NCBI GenBank assembly: GCA_024349245.1
Contig: JALDNG010000004.1
Location: 5,636,001-5,700,000, forward strand
Source of the DNA: Neodontobutis hainanensis
Lineage: Eukaryota > Chordata > Actinopteri > Gobiiformes > Odontobutidae
Direction: 5' to 3'
Length of the DNA: 64,000 nt
Shown: in pieces, positions 21,863 to 34,700 of the stretch
Numbering within the stretch: the first letter of the stretch is position 1
Layout: each line of letters starts with the position of its first letter
The notes under the pieces: generated by a model
Databases searched by the model: none
What the model was told of the DNA's origin: nothing
The model's input: the letters and a program-made list of their open reading frames with translations, nothing else
Made by a program: the position numbers and the translations under genes

Positions 21863-23619
21863 ACATTTCTTGTCTCACAGACCATATCAGACCTTGTCAC
21901 ATAAAAGAAAACACATTCATTTGAACCAGCCGCTAATCCGCCGTACCGACTGTAATTGTGGCTTTAGACTTTTTTAAAGTTTACATAATCTTTTGACAAA
22001 ATGTAACTTGGCTGTGCAGATGGTCTGTTACTGTTTACATTAATATAACAGTCACATTGTTGTTTAACCTAACACACACCGATACCTGCCAGTACTGTCA
22101 CCGCATTGAGCCAAACCAGCCAAGGTTCAAAGCAAATCAAAAAGCCCTTAGGCGGACAAGATGGATTTCAGTGAGTTTGTTAAGTGTTAAGATAATGAAT
22201 ACAGAAGAATGATCTAACAATGTGAGTGCGCACTGCCGAAGCTATTGGTAATGATGATTCCACTTCCATCATGGCTTAAATCAAACAATGAGAACATACT
22301 TCCAACTCTGGAGGCATAAGGAAATATTGTAGGATCAATGAGAATAGAATGCTATTTGCTAAAAGTCTTTCAAGGAAAGATTTTGCTAACTTTCTGCGAA
22401 CATAGCATATCATAGTAGTGGCCACTTCACTAAACGTAGAACAAAGTTTACCCAACATTTATCGCTGTCTTCTAACTGGACTTAATGAGCACATAATGAG
22501 CTGAGGGCAAGATTATGGCAACCCACACCCACTGTGACATCTCTATTTCATCCTGTAGACGTATTTACAAAACCACCAAAAATATAATTACAAACCTTCA
22601 GCCAGAGATAATAGACAACAGTGCACGGCTGATTTAAAGCATTAAAGGAGTTTCTGGAGTTTGTGGCTGAGGGCAACATGCTCAACTAAATACACAGAGG
22701 GTGGATAACCTGGAACCACTTATAACAGAGGATGTCCTTTTTCTTTCTATCACCGGTTTCCTTCCACTGTAACACACATTAAAAAACAACACCTCCCTCC
22801 TCTGAGTTCCCCTTAATGCAGAGATCACCGACCAGCATCCTCCTCTCTTTCACATGACTTAGCCATTATGCCCCCCAGCACCAGCCTTTCCAATCAAAGA
22901 TACAGAGATGAAAAGGTTTTATTAATAAAAGTTCTTCCTACAGGAGGATGGGAACTAAATGATTGCTCAAATGTGCCCAATTTAAGGCAGATCTGCTGGC
23001 AGAACGGGCATCTGGACTGGGCGGGGCCAGCAGGAAGCTTCTACATCTGGAAGCTGTTTAGTCGGCAGAATTAAGAGACGCACCATGCAAAGATATACCA
23101 CCCGCATTAACTGACTTAAGTCTATGTGCATGTGTGTCCAAGTAACACGTTTTTTCCTATGAATTCCCCCGCGTCCATTATCAGTATTCACTTTCTCTGT
23201 AATGCAAATGTTGCACCGCTTCTGTGAAGAGTAGTGCCATCTATTTGTGTCAAACACTATGTAGAATACTTTTACTGTCCAGATGTACACTTAGAAACAT
23301 AGTTTAAGATAGTTTAATAGATGCAAAGTGCAACAGATGCAGCTGTGATGCTTCATAAAAATCAGTTTGTGCACCACAAACCATTACACTTCTGTAACAG
23401 AGAAGGACTTCCAACAAACACTTTACTGAAAATCTGTGCACATTTTCCCCCTTCTACTGCTACTTTCTGTTGCTGGAGTCTTTTCTCTGGTTGCTGTGGT
23501 GATGGAGGAATGTCACATTAGTCTGTGATTATCGCTATGAGGTCTGCATTCAGTTTCCTCCAACTTGAGTAATTGCATTTTCGTCTTCCTTTTTTTTCAC
23601 TTTTTTAATCAAACTCACA
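21863..23619. other. Unique DNA, no supported gene
   Basis: No transposon is recognised. 22980-23060 is relatively GC-rich ('ggactgggcggggccagc', with an SP1-like box). The minus-strand frame 22982-23290 and the plus-strand frame 22868-23074 overlap with no domain in either. The remainder is featureless. Confidence 0.45.
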
Positions 23620-23860
23620 AACAATAAGTGTGTAGGCGTTGACAGAAAGTCAATGTGGCTCGGACAGCCGTTTGGTCTGAGAAGAAGGCCCGACGCAGAC
23701 GGCTTTTATGCTCCGGATGACGAGGCCAAGTGGGCCCCATCACATGGCCGCCAGGTTAAACAAAAAGCCTCTGAGCGATCAGCCTCGCAGGGCTAAAGTA
23801 AAACCCAGTGCGGCAGCGCAGACAGCCACCACTGTGCAATTCTAGTCGTCTGACAAAAGA
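23620..23860. other. GC-richer CNE-like patch
   Basis: CpG-bearing unique sequence ('ggcccgacgcagacggc', 'gagcgatcagcctcgcag', 'gtgcggcagcgcagac') surrounded by AT-rich DNA. No frame or repeat explains it. It may be regulatory. Confidence 0.25.
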
Positions 23861-25033
23861 CTGATGCTATCTAATAAAGAGGGCTGCATCCATCTCTAGC
23901 ACACAAACATCACTGACAACACAGGAAGGCAGACAGAGCAAGAGAATGGCAGTGTGGAAAGAGAGGCAGCTTGACAGTTGTTGACTCTCTAGCCCCATAA
24001 ATAGTACTCTCTCAATGAGAAATGAACTAAATAAATGAAAACTGGGGCAGTAGATTGTGGATGCAGGGCAATAACATGTGGTCATTCTCCAAGTTAAGGC
24101 TTGGTAACTTAGTAGAGTCTTTGAAAAGACTGACCAAGACCTAAAGGCTAAAGTGCTAATTCTCATTTAAATACAATATACCTTAATAATGGGCTTGTCC
24201 TTTGCTGAGGCTTACAGTGCTATATAACATTTTAAAATGACAACCATTTCTTTACAATCTTCAACCGTTTTAGCATTATTTTTTTTTAAGAAAGAAACAA
24301 TCGAATGACAACACTTCTTTCTAAATTTAGGATATTTCCTTAACCAAAGGCTTGTGTTTTTAAAACCAAATTTAATTACTGCTAATAATAAAGAACAATG
24401 TGATCTATGCAGAACATAGTTATACAGCTGCACATGATTAGGAGTGGAAGGTACAGACAAGACCAGAACATGAGACATGACTGCTAAAACATGACGGTTA
24501 AAAGTGAATACTTGGCCAGAAGCACTTTCATGGAAATGCAAGGCTTATGTCAAGCAGCGTGTGATCACTGCTAACATATGCATGACACCAGCCGGGCTGA
24601 GATGTTTGCTAATTTCCCCCTATTTTTTAAAATTCCATTTTATTTGTACTCATTGATTTTGTGTGAGGATGGGAATAGCCAGCCATCAGAGCTCCAGGAA
24701 TAAAACGCTGGCACTGACCTGTGCATAGATAATTTGCCATGAAAGACAATCAATAAATAACAAACACTCCCTAATCAGCCCAGGAGCTGACAGAATGACA
24801 TTCCATTATCCCCATCTGGCCCAGTGCAGTCAGAACAACCAAACCTCAAAGGGCCAGGTTTCCCCCAACACTATTTCTTACCAAAGCATGTTCTGGCCTT
24901 GATGTGACATTATGGCACACACACAAACAGGAAAATAATTGCCTTACAAATGCAATGTGTCACTGATAGCACCACCACCAACACGTTCCCTAGAAATCTT
25001 ATGTGGACTTTTTCCCAACATAAATATACAACA
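23861..25033. other. Unique DNA, no feature seen
   Basis: Short minus-strand frames at 23867-24166 and 24212-24541 have no domain. No repeat or motif cluster stands out. Confidence 0.5.
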
Positions 25034-25430
25034 TTCTTTTTTTTTTTTTCTACCGCTTTGTCCCGTTAGGGGTCGCGGGTGACTGGAGCCTATCCCAGCA
25101 GCTTTGGGCCTGAGGCGGGGTACACCCTGGACAGTGGCCAGTTAGTCGCAGGGCTAACATATAGAGACAGACAGTGACAGACAACTATTCAATCTCACAT
25201 TCATTCACTAGGGACACTTTAGAGTTGCCAATTAACCTGTACATGCATGTCTTTGGACGGTGGGAGGAAGCCAGAGTACCCGGAGAGAACCCATGGTAAC
25301 ACGTGGAGGACATGCAGACTCCTCACAGAAAGACCGGAGAAGGCCGAGAATATTTTAGTCGGCCAGGTTTTGAACTCACAACCTTCTTGCTGTGAGGCAG
25401 GAGTGCTAACCACTCTGCCACGTGCACCCA
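25034..25430 (-). repeat. tRNA-headed SINE (minus strand), nearly full length
   Basis: Read on the minus strand, it starts with a tRNA-like head. The A box is TGGCAGAGTGGTTAGCAC (25403-25420) and the B box is GGTTGTGAGTTCAAAACC (25366-25383). A long body follows, ending in the very common fish repeat phrase whose plus-strand form is 'ggagcctatcccagcagc' after 'cccgttaggggtcgcgg' (25060-25110). The 3' end abuts a homopolymer run (25036-25049). The body/tail resembles the 3' end of an L2-type LINE, from memory; the exact family needs a repeat database. The frames on both strands here (25219-25431 minus, 25247-25465 plus) are repeat sequence, not genes. Confidence 0.75.
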
Positions 25431-25594
25431 AAAAAACATATAATTATTTTCATAGCTTGGTCTAAAGTGAAAACATCAATACTGGTAGCAGCAACACGCT
25501 CTGCCACCTTTTAACACAAAGAAGTCAAAAACAGTCAAAGATCCCTTCCAAGCAAATTAACCACAGAACAGCTGCAACAGAGTTGAGTCATAGA

Positions 25595-26517
25595 TAGAGA
25601 TGTTACGATTCACTTAACTCACAATTTGATTTGATTCACCATTCTGATCTCACAATTTGATTTTGTCAATATTTTTTGTGTTTCCCCCAAAACAGTAGAA
25701 CTTTATCAAAACAACTCTTATTTGTTTAACTCTTACCTTTTATGCATTTTCATCTGTTGTTTATTATTATGGTATGAATGTATTAACAATAATAATTAAT
25801 GTGAGGACCAGAAGTACTTAGACCAGATTTGGTCCGCGGAACTTAAGTTGGACACCCCTGGTCTTTACGCTCAGTGGCTGCAGCAGAGACACACTAAAGG
25901 CAGCACTGGAGCCAGAACATTATTACATCTCTCTGACAAGGGCCTCAAACAGGTGAACAGTTTAAGACGGGTCTGATGAAATGATAACTTATGGCTCAGA
26001 GATGGTTCAGACTCGTGGACAGCAGCCTCCATTTACAGTTGAGCCTCTTTGCTAACACAGATATATTCTCATATTCTCTCTGTTCTCCACCGGTGATGGG
26101 ACATTAACCTGACTTTTTGTCTGTTTTGAAAAGAGTAAAGCTCAGCCTCAGACACAGACTTGTTTTCGTTGTGCTAGTTTAGGCCGCTCAGAGCCGACTC
26201 AGACCAGGACTGGTCTTAGGACTGGTCTGTGCAGCACTAGCTGAGAGACACCGAGTGACTGAACTCCTTTTGCTAAAGTGGATTTATTTATGCTGCCACA
26301 CCTCTGATTTGCACGAGGAAGAGACTTCCTCAATATCAACATCCACACTCCCGTCGAAATGCTAGAAACTGTTAGCAACAACTTTTTGAAAACGAGTTTG
26401 CAGTAAACAGAGTGGCCCCTGTTGTCCAAAACATGAACTGCCATTGAATAAACATCTCAACCGACTGGAAATGTCATATGTGAATCGATTTTCAACCGGT
26501 TAATTGTTACATCCCTA
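25595..26517. mobile_element. Non-autonomous hAT element with nested fragment
   Basis: The left end is TAGAGATGTTACGATTCAC. The right end, on the other strand, is TAGGGATGTAACAATTAAC. Both match the 'TAGGGATGTAACGATTCA' terminus I associate with fish hAT elements. The target duplication has decayed (GTCATAGA against GTCCCAAG, 4 of 8), so the insertion is old. A separate repeat terminus is nested at about 25820-25860 and ends 'ggacacccctg', the complement of the common 'CAGGGGTGTC' terminus. The minus-strand frame 26199-26444 has no transposase motif. Confidence 0.68.
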
Positions 26518-26826
26518 GTCCCAAGTTCTCATCAAACTGATGAATAGATGAACCAAAATAACAACCTTCCCACAAAAGTTTTTATTTTAGAAAATCAGCT
26601 CTTATGCATGAGCTGATGTTTTAATGAAATCACTTTTTTATTTTATTTTTATGAAATGGTGTGCTATAAAAAAAATTAATTATTATATTATTATACTATA
26701 TACTGAACTTCAATTTAAGACTCCAATACAAATTGAGTTAAACAAACTATTGAGTATTTGAACTATTGAGTTAAAAATATACAACATACTGTATGTAGTA
26801 TTTAATTTATTAAACCAACAAGCTAC
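26518..26826. other. AT-rich DNA, no feature seen
   Basis: Very AT-rich spacer between the hAT element and the next SINE. Nothing is recognised. Confidence 0.5.
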
Positions 26827-26962
26827 TTTTTTTTTTTAAAGATTATATGTTTTCCTTTTGGCCTTTATTTGATAGAAAAGTAAACAGACAGCAGGGCAAG
26901 AGAGAGGGGAACAACAACATATGGTACGCGCTCCATCAGGTGATCCACCAAGGCGCTCCACC
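26827..26962 (-). repeat. 5'-damaged tRNA-derived SINE (minus strand)
   Basis: On the minus strand it begins GGTGGAGCGCCTTGGTGGATC, runs through 'cccctctctcttgccctgc' and 'tctatcaaataaaggcc', and ends 'ataatctttaaaaaaa'. This ordering (GCGCCTTGGTGG head, CCCTCTCTC body, TATCAATAAAGGC, TAATCTTTAAAA tail) is a familiar abundant fish SINE. The normal B-box region is missing or rearranged in this copy, so it cannot be transcriptionally competent. Confidence 0.65.
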
Positions 26963-27894
26963 AAGCTACGATAATAATACCATGGTCTTATTATTTAATT
27001 CAATTTAATTTAACAAACAAATTAAAAAAAAACAGACAACACACTCTGTCCTAAGACCCTCCATCAGGAAAAACTCAAAACATATTGAGAAGATTGGTTA
27101 ATGGAAGACAAAGCAAGTGCATTATAAATGTTGTATCTATTTTGATTGACACAAAGCCATAAACTGTTTTACATAAATATGTCAAATGATGGTTTGATAT
27201 TCTCCACTGGGGACCCTTTATGCTCTCCATTTGAGCAGATAATACTTTGTTTGATTTAAACACTAAACCCTATTCCAGGTGTTTTGAGCAGCAAAAAAAA
27301 AAAGCCTTTCGTGTTCTCATGTGTTACTCCTGCCAATCAGACCCCCTCTTTGCCATCTCCCATGCTGACTTTGAGGTGTGAGGCCATAAATGCTGTTAAA
27401 GCTCTCGACGTCTAAGCGGTTTACAGTACACCCCCCGACCGAGAGCGAACAATACCAGTAGTTGATGTATACGCATATTGTTTGTGTGTGTTCTGGCATT
27501 TAACAAGGAACCACTGCAGCCAACAGCGGTAAGCTCCTATTGCTGTGATTCATTGCTATTGAAAACAGGAAAAGCAGAATGATAGCAATGGAACAATTAC
27601 CAGTCGTGGTTTTGTAAAAGGATGAATTTAGGAGCATAAACAAAGCTTCTTAACATGGGCTTTTGTATAATACACCCAAGACAGCTCTATGTGGTGATTA
27701 TGCCTGAACAAAAGACGAATATAAATGCTTTCTATGTCAACACTCATGATTTTGCAGATTACATGTAATCTTCTGTCTTTGTGTTTTGCATGTGCTCTCA
27801 GTGGAGGCTCCTCTTTCCAACACCCACACCATCATTCATGCACCTCAATGCTAGCAGTTAGTTTTCATAAAGAGCCAGATCGTTGCATGCACTC
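26963..27894. other. Unique DNA, no clear feature
   Basis: AT-rich. 27400-27470 has several CpGs ('gctctcgacgtctaagcgg', 'ccccccgaccgagagcg') that could mark a small regulatory element. No gene is seen. Confidence 0.45.
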
Positions 27895-28130
27895 AAAATG
27901 AGCTTGGTATCACATTGCCTCTTTGCAGGGCAAACCATTCCATTTTTTTTTATTTAAAGATAGCACGGAAATGGCAATCCATGAGTCATGTCTCCTTCTC
28001 ATGCTCCATTTTAGAAATTAAACATTGTTAATTAATCAAATGGCGCTAATGTGGCGATACTTCCTGTCTGGGATCGTCTGCCTGGAATCCTTGTGTAACG
28101 TGAGACACAACTCTCTAAACTGAGAGGTGC
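27895..28130. other. Enhancer/CNE-like patch
   Basis: Contains 'aacattgttaattaatcaaa' followed by 'ggcgctaatgtggcgatac', a mix of SOX-like, homeodomain-like and CpG-bearing sequence with no repeat signature. Confidence 0.27.
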
Positions 28131-28480
28131 TGGAGGCCGAAGTGCTACAAGACTACACAGGCCTTTGGAGCTGTTCCCTTATTGACATCATACCATTGCT
28201 CTGGCTGCATGGCTTGTCTCTGCTGCTGATGAAGCATGGAAACAGACAATTTGATATCACTAGCCTTGGCCTCTGCTGCAGGCTCAATGACTTAAACATG
28301 TATTGCAGATCACAAATAAACAACTGTGCCACAAGACAACCATTGACAGTCATTACAGTCATATGTGTAGCACCCAGAAGGCTTGTTATATAACTTTGTA
28401 TCAACCAGAAGAGAGAGTTTGCACCAAAACAAAATAAAACATTCTGAAAAGAGATAATTAAAGTTTTTTTTTCACAGCTA
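28131..28480. other. Unique DNA, opposing open frames, no gene supported
   Basis: Frames on both strands (28127-28393 plus, 28153-28404 minus) overlap almost exactly. This shows low stop density and is not evidence of coding. No domain or splice context is recognised. Confidence 0.45.
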
Positions 28481-29430
28481 CAGCAAGGGGGCCAAAGGTT
28501 GATGAACCAAAGCCAGTGTCCACGTTCGCATCGTGATAATAAAGTATGGATTGGAAAAGCTTCCCATTTTATGCATAATGTGTTCTTCGGACTTCAATTG
28601 CTGCTGCTGTTGATTGGTTCATTTTAATGATTACATACGGCCCAGTTCAAGGGGTGGTAATCATTCAAATGGCTCAACAGGAAGTACTTTTTCTCTTCAG
28701 TGCTGCCATCTCTCACTCCTTTACAACTCCATGTCACACATTTTCTCTGGGCACTCAGGGCCAAAATGAGTTTCAGTCATGGATCATGGCAAGTAATGAA
28801 ATAATCCCAAAATGACAGTGTGAAATTGCCGGATGAGAGAAGGTGGCGCTTGTCAGGCGGCTCATTCTATTCCCCATCTATCTGTGATCTGCTGAAGTCA
28901 CACACTATCAAGGCACAGTGCCGATGGTGTATATATTTGTTTGAGGTGTGCCGGCTGGTGACAGGGGGTGAAATCAGCTGCGTGGGAGTTATCGGATGTT
29001 CCAGTTTGTGCCCCCATAAAATCGACATGAGACTCCCGCTGCTCCCCCTGCTCTTCATACAGGCCAGTTAAAGGTGGGGAGTGGAAAGAGCAAACAAGAA
29101 GGCAACGGCCACTCACTGACTTAACCTCTGTCATCAGAGTGCTCCAGTGTCAGCATGTGAATCAAATCAAGATGAATGGGGCCTATCCCGGGCCACTGGA
29201 GGCTCGCCTCATTGGGCCCAATTTCATCAGCGCCAGTAACTGTTCATATAGAAAGATTAATAGAGCATCCGACCATGTGGCTGTGCGAGGAGAAAACACA
29301 CCCGCATACAAATACAGTCCTACTCCATGGGTTAAAGGGAGTTATTACGATGTGGCACGACAGGAAGAATAGGTGGAAGCACCTCAGATGGGGCGCCACT
29401 TTGCTGCCTAATTGATAGGTCCACAGTGAC
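28481..29430. other. Enhancer/CNE-like block
   Basis: Unique sequence without repeats, with CpGs and mixed composition. An inverted pair of homeodomain-type sites, AATGATTAC (28626-28634) and GTAATCATT (28657-28665), is exact over 9 bases. 29160-29400 ('gggcctatcccgggccactgg', 'tagagcatccgaccatgtgg') is especially even in composition, and several frames are open on both strands without domains. A partial CTCF-like 'aaggtggcgct' occurs at about 28844. Confidence 0.33.
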
Positions 29431-30110
29431 ATGTTCGTTTGTAAGACTTTATTGTTTTAATTGTGTTACACTGTCTCACTGAGTTACTGTCTGCTTTTTC
29501 ATTTCTCTTTTATCCGCTGTGAGCCTGCAGTCTTATACATTTGTTAGCTTTGAAACAGCTTTGTTTTTTTCCTTAAGTATAAAAGGTAAATTGTGCTTGT
29601 AATGGGTAATATCATATTGTTTTGCATGCTTTTGTTGCAAAGAGGTTAAACCACTTAAAGCATGAACAGTGGGATCTGTGATTTCAAAGCAGCTAGATCA
29701 TTGTCTCCTTTGACTAAGAGGTTGAACCAGTGCTTTGCCTCCAGCTATTATCCTGCCACAGCCATGTCAACAAGCTTATGTTTATGCTGTTACAACATCC
29801 CTTTATGGTTTAGCATGTAATCTTGTTAATGGTATAAGCTGTTTGTGCACCATTGTTTTAAAGCATTTGTGTGTGTCCTCACTTACATATGGTCATATGT
29901 GCAGACTGCAAATACAATTGTGTCCGGGTTAAGGGGGCTGCAGTTTCCCATTGGGGGGAAATTGTCTTGTTGTTGCCCTGATTTATCATACTTATTGTGT
30001 TAAAATATGCCATACACCTTTATTCTTTATTTGTTTTTTTTTTGTGTGTGTGTTTTAAATCATATTTGTATTTATATTTATATATGTACTTTCTCTTGCT
30101 CTTCTTTCTT
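29431..30110. other. Unique AT-rich DNA, no feature seen
   Basis: Contains a T/TG-rich run at about 30028-30050. No gene, repeat family or motif cluster is recognised. Confidence 0.5.
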
Positions 30111-30600
30111 GTTGGCCCCATGGTCGCTGGCATCAGTGTCCCCGAGGCTCCCATTAATGAATTCAATAAATAAAGTGCCAGAGCAACTCATTCATTATGG
30201 GCATTCTTTTTAGAACAAAACATTAATCAATTCCTCTCTGTATGTACTAATGCAGCAGCCCGATCAATCAGAACTTCTTATGACAATTAACAAAGCTTTA
30301 GCGGCCACTCGGAAACATGCTGACCCATCTATTACCGTCTCCATCAAACTGGCTGGCACTAATGGCAGCTCAGCTCACCCCCGCCCAGTCATCACCCCCT
30401 CCCCTCTCCTTTATAACTACATGTAGGCAAGCTATCTCGCACACATCGAAAAGGATGGGTCACAGAGCCAGACAAGGATCAATTCATATCTATTATAAAT
30501 GCTAAGAGAAAAGATGTATTCATTAATTCACAGGTCTAACGAGCCTCCTCCATATTCATGCTGGAGCGAGGATGTGGGAACTTATAATCTATGGTGACTG
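30111..30600. other. Enhancer/CNE-like block
   Basis: Non-repetitive sequence with 'cccattaatgaattcaataaa', 'gacaattaacaaagc' and 'cattaattcacagg', plus GC-richer intervals ('ctttagcggccactcgg', 'tcacccccgcccagtc'). It resembles conserved regulatory DNA; conservation is untested. Confidence 0.3.
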
Positions 30601-31119
30601 TTAGAATTATGCACAGAATTAAAAATGGAGGTCAAACAAGAAAAGTTTTTTTATTAAAAGAAAAAAAAAACTCAAATTAAAATCTCTTATCCACATTACT
30701 GGTCACAATAGAGAAGTTGCCAAGTACCAATCATAAACTTAAATGTGGGTCTGAGAAGAATCAGCAGCATCATTTTGTACTTTATATGTTCTACCTTTCT
30801 ATAAACTACAGAGACAAATTAGTAATTTTACAAAAAGGTAAGTTCTTATCTGTATCACTCAAAAGATAATAGGTTTAACTTGTCACAGCACACTTTTGAA
30901 ACATATTTTAATTCTGCAGTGTTAGAACAGAAAAAAATGACAGTTCGTGCTATAATCTTAAATATATATCCACATTTTACAAGCCTTATAAAGTAAGTGA
31001 AATAATCAAATGTAATTTCTTAATTTCCATCAATCTCTAATACGGACCGTATCCAACTACAGATTACAGATGACAGATACGAGGGTTTTCATTGGGATTA
31101 CAGACTTTTAGAATGTTAT
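30601..31119. other. AT-rich DNA, no feature seen
   Basis: High A/T with short homopolymers. Nothing is recognised. Confidence 0.5.
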
Positions 31120-31700
31120 TTTGAGTGCTCCCATCTTCCTAAAGCCTGCCATTCTGCAGCAGGCCTAAACAGCAGCCCTCAGGCCCTGATCCCATGTCAG
31201 AGGCTGTGTCTGTACCACAGTTCACCCCCGAGCATGTCTCCTTGCATAATTAGAGAAGAGAATCTAGCCACTCTCCGTTTGGTAGAACAAGCGTTCGTGC
31301 CCCTCCCTCTCCTGCTCTGCACTGCCTGCTATACACGGCTTAACACGAGCGTGTCATGACTATAACAAAGGTGAGCGGAAGATGGTAATTAAAAATTAAA
31401 GTGGACAAGGGGAGGCTGGATACACCTCTTTTAACAGGAGGCAGTTGGAGGGGGAATAAGAGAGGGTGTGCTGGCAAACCAAATGAGGCAGAGCTGCTAA
31501 TGCTATGTGTTCTAGGCATCACATTACAGCACATTTTACCGCTTAGCATAAATACATTATTGTATATTTAAACTGTGATGTATTAAATATGTTTACCCTA
31601 AAATACATTATTTAAACCATCCACAATAAATGCAGCAGATTAAATGCTAATTAGCAGGGTTTACATTGTAATCAAGCAAGCATTAAAGATATTAACACAG
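31120..31700. other. Enhancer/CNE-like block (weak)
   Basis: Mixed-composition unique sequence ('ttcacccccgagcatgtc', 'ataattagagaagag', 'gatggtaattaaaaattaaag', 'aaatgctaattagcagg'). No transposon signature. Confidence 0.23.
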
Positions 31701-34090
31701 TCTTAAGGAGGTTTATTTTGACTCAATTATTAACTGCAATGTATTTTATGGTTTTAAATGAATTCAGCATCTAGAAATTACATAATATCTTAAAAAAAAT
31801 ATATATATAGGTCATATTTTCGTGCAACATTAGTAAAAGCCATGGGTATGTATGGATTTGCAGGAAAACATTTGCAACCAAGTTTTTTTGTGTTTGCTCC
31901 ACTGTTTGTTTAACTTGGCCAAATACAGTAAATAGCTACTGAAACAATGCAGTTATTTATGTGCAATGTTAGGAATATAAATATACTGCTTTTAAGATTT
32001 GTCAGTGGGCACTTTAGGTTCATGTTCATTAGTTCTTTACATCACTGTTTGAGGTTGTAATTTTCCCCCAATATATTTACTTAAATCCATGCCATGTCAT
32101 AGGCTGCCGTACATTTTTCATTATCTGGACATGTGTAAAACTGCTTTGAATATGGAGTGCACCAACAGCCTGTCAAGTTTTGTCTTCCTCCATGTGCCTC
32201 TTCTCCACTGTGGGCAGAAAAGCAGCTTGTGAACAAGCAGGGAAAGCTGTAACCTGGAAGTCTGTGCCAGCACACTAGAGTCTATTAAAGTGATCGCTGC
32301 AAGTAGTCCTAAATCATTCAAATGATGTAAACACTTTGTTGTTATTTGCTCCCACCGTCCAGCCACCAGTGCACTGTTTTAAAGAATTACCTGAACCATT
32401 TACATAGTAGCAGGTCACAGTTGGACTATTGGATTTTATGTGGGCCTAAATATAATTTAGGTCTCCAAAGCTGCATAGTGTTTTAGGAGTGATAACAACC
32501 TCTTGCATTTACATATACATTTACTTTGTCTCTTGTCACAATGTCTTAACCTCTCTGTCCCTGTTCGAGCCGTAAATGAACCTGTCTCAGACGCCTTTCC
32601 TTCCCCTATACACTCTTCTTCTCATCCTCCTTCTAAATTGCAACCCTATATTTCTGGACCTCTGATGCAATTATGCAACCTCGATTGCCTTGACGTGGGA
32701 GCGGGATTGGAGAGGAAAAAAAACAAAAAAAAAAAACACAACCACACACAAAGCCTGTGCCTTTTGTGTATCAAGAAAATAAAGGCTTGAAATTGGCTCA
32801 GACCAGTGCTCTGTCTGCCGTATTCTCTCCTTCTCACTATCATGCACATCGGCCGCCTCAGTTGCATGCACAAGACAGCCAGGCTTCTCTGAGATGGGAC
32901 AGGATAAGAGTCGACAGTTTCTATTATCAATAACAAGATAAAATACAGAGGTCTTTTATCTCTTAAAATGTAAATTTATACAAGGCTCCATACCTCCAAT
33001 GCTGTAAATATCTAACATCTCTTAAGACCACAGAACTAGACTCAATTGATTTTTCTCCCCTCCTCCTGGTTGCAACCATCTGCAAAATCTCCAAGTCTGG
33101 CATAATATCAATGATGAAATTAAAAATCCTCCATTTGTCTAAACCTTGTGGGAGATCACCCCGGTTTGAGCCATTTACTCTTTAAATTATATGATTGATT
33201 TCCTTTAGGGTTATTTGTTTGTTTCAATGTTCATATCTGCTTTATCTAAATCATTTCTCAAGTTTATTCTATTGATTTCCTGGGGACACTGGACCTTTCC
33301 CTTTTTCTTTTGCGCTTTCTGTAACCTTGCCTTAACCATATCACTTTCCTTCTGAGCTCATTTACATGAAATAAGCTTAGTAAATGCATTGATTTCCTCC
33401 TTTACGCTTTGGTGCTCAGTCCCTGGTTATTTGTAATGAATGTGCTCTGTATTTCATGGTACTAAAGCATAATCAGCTCATCGTGGAGCAACAATCTGAC
33501 TACATTTACATTTACTCATATTCCTGCAACCCTGCAGCTTTAGCAAGAATACAACTCTGAGAATGGACAAATGTGAAAAAAGTGTGACAGGTCAATGTCA
33601 CGTCAGTATGTAATGACTGTGTATAAAGCAGTTATGGTAACGGAATATCAGATTTTATTACATACAAAACATGAGATAAAATTAGGGATTGATTAGGGAC
33701 ACTACAGCTCTACATCATTAAAACTTCACAGCAATTATCATATCAAACAGATAATCATAAACAAATGCCAGTGCATAGAGTTTTTGCACTTGTTGTTATG
33801 AAGTGCAGAGCTTTAAAGCAGGCTACTTAGAAGTTCAAACGATTTGTTGCGTAAAATGTGTAAGATATGTCGTCAAGATTGCACTTTTGTTTAAAACTCA
33901 TGTGGATTCAGACGAAACACCAAGCACCATATTCCCATTGTGTTTTTTAAGTTTGAGTATTGAATCTCTGAAGCTGCTGTAGCTTTATTTTGACCCCCTT
34001 AGGCTGCTGTAGTTTGTGCAAGACCATTGGTGAAATTTTGTGGACAAACAACACAATTCAGAATTGCTGCAAATCCTATTTAAATCTGAA
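31701..34090. other. Unique DNA, no supported gene
   Basis: No repeat family is recognised. There is an A-rich low-complexity run at 32718-32752. Overlapping frames on both strands at 32500-32940 owe their openness partly to that run. Nothing else stands out. Confidence 0.45.
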
Positions 34091-34700
34091 CTTTTATAAC
34101 CAAATTGGCTTTTTTTTCTCTAAACTTACGCATTCAAACTCGCTCCAAAGAGTCCAAAAACGCTGAGTTCCACATACTAAACAATGGACCTGATAACAAT
34201 CAAAAGCTGGATTCATGCACTCATACAAAAAGCCACACAATATCATGTGCAGTGCATTTAACCAGTGACCCAAGACCTGGGCCAGTCAAAGCCAGTCCAG
34301 TTTATGGCTTTTTGTTTTTTTCTTTTTTGTCGTTGATCTCGTTGCAGCTTTTAGATAATACTAATAGATCACAGGCCAACGGGACGAAGCAGGATAATGG
34401 AGCTTTCATTGCAGCCTGATTAACTTGGCTGTAGGGTTCCACCTCACCCCTTTCGGCATGATGGCCCTAATTAATAACGATTGCTCCCCAAAATGTGCAA
34501 ATGGAACGATAAACGAAGGACCAACTAATTAACTGCAACCATTTCTACTAATCATTAGTTAACATCCCGTTTTGTCATCATTACACTGATGCGTGTGCAA
34601 GGGCAGATAAAACAGGTCAGCCCTTTTTTCACTGGCCCTACCATAAACCCTGACAGCCATATTTCTTTCCCCTATAAAAAGACTAACAAGTAATTAAAGA
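34091..34700. other. Enhancer/CNE-like block
   Basis: From about 34350 the sequence has repeated homeodomain-type cores ('cctgattaacttggc', 'ccctaattaataacgattg', 'ccaactaattaactgc', 'tactaatcattagttaac') with scattered CpGs and no repeat signature. The plus-strand frame 34105-34419 has no recognisable domain. Confidence 0.33.

Noticed and set aside
25366..25430. A functional tRNA gene on the minus strand
   Set aside because: It is the head of a SINE with a long unrelated body downstream, and the B box deviates from GGTTCGANNCC.
25219..25465. Opposed frames at 25.2-25.5 kb as genes
   Set aside because: Both fall in the tRNA-headed SINE.
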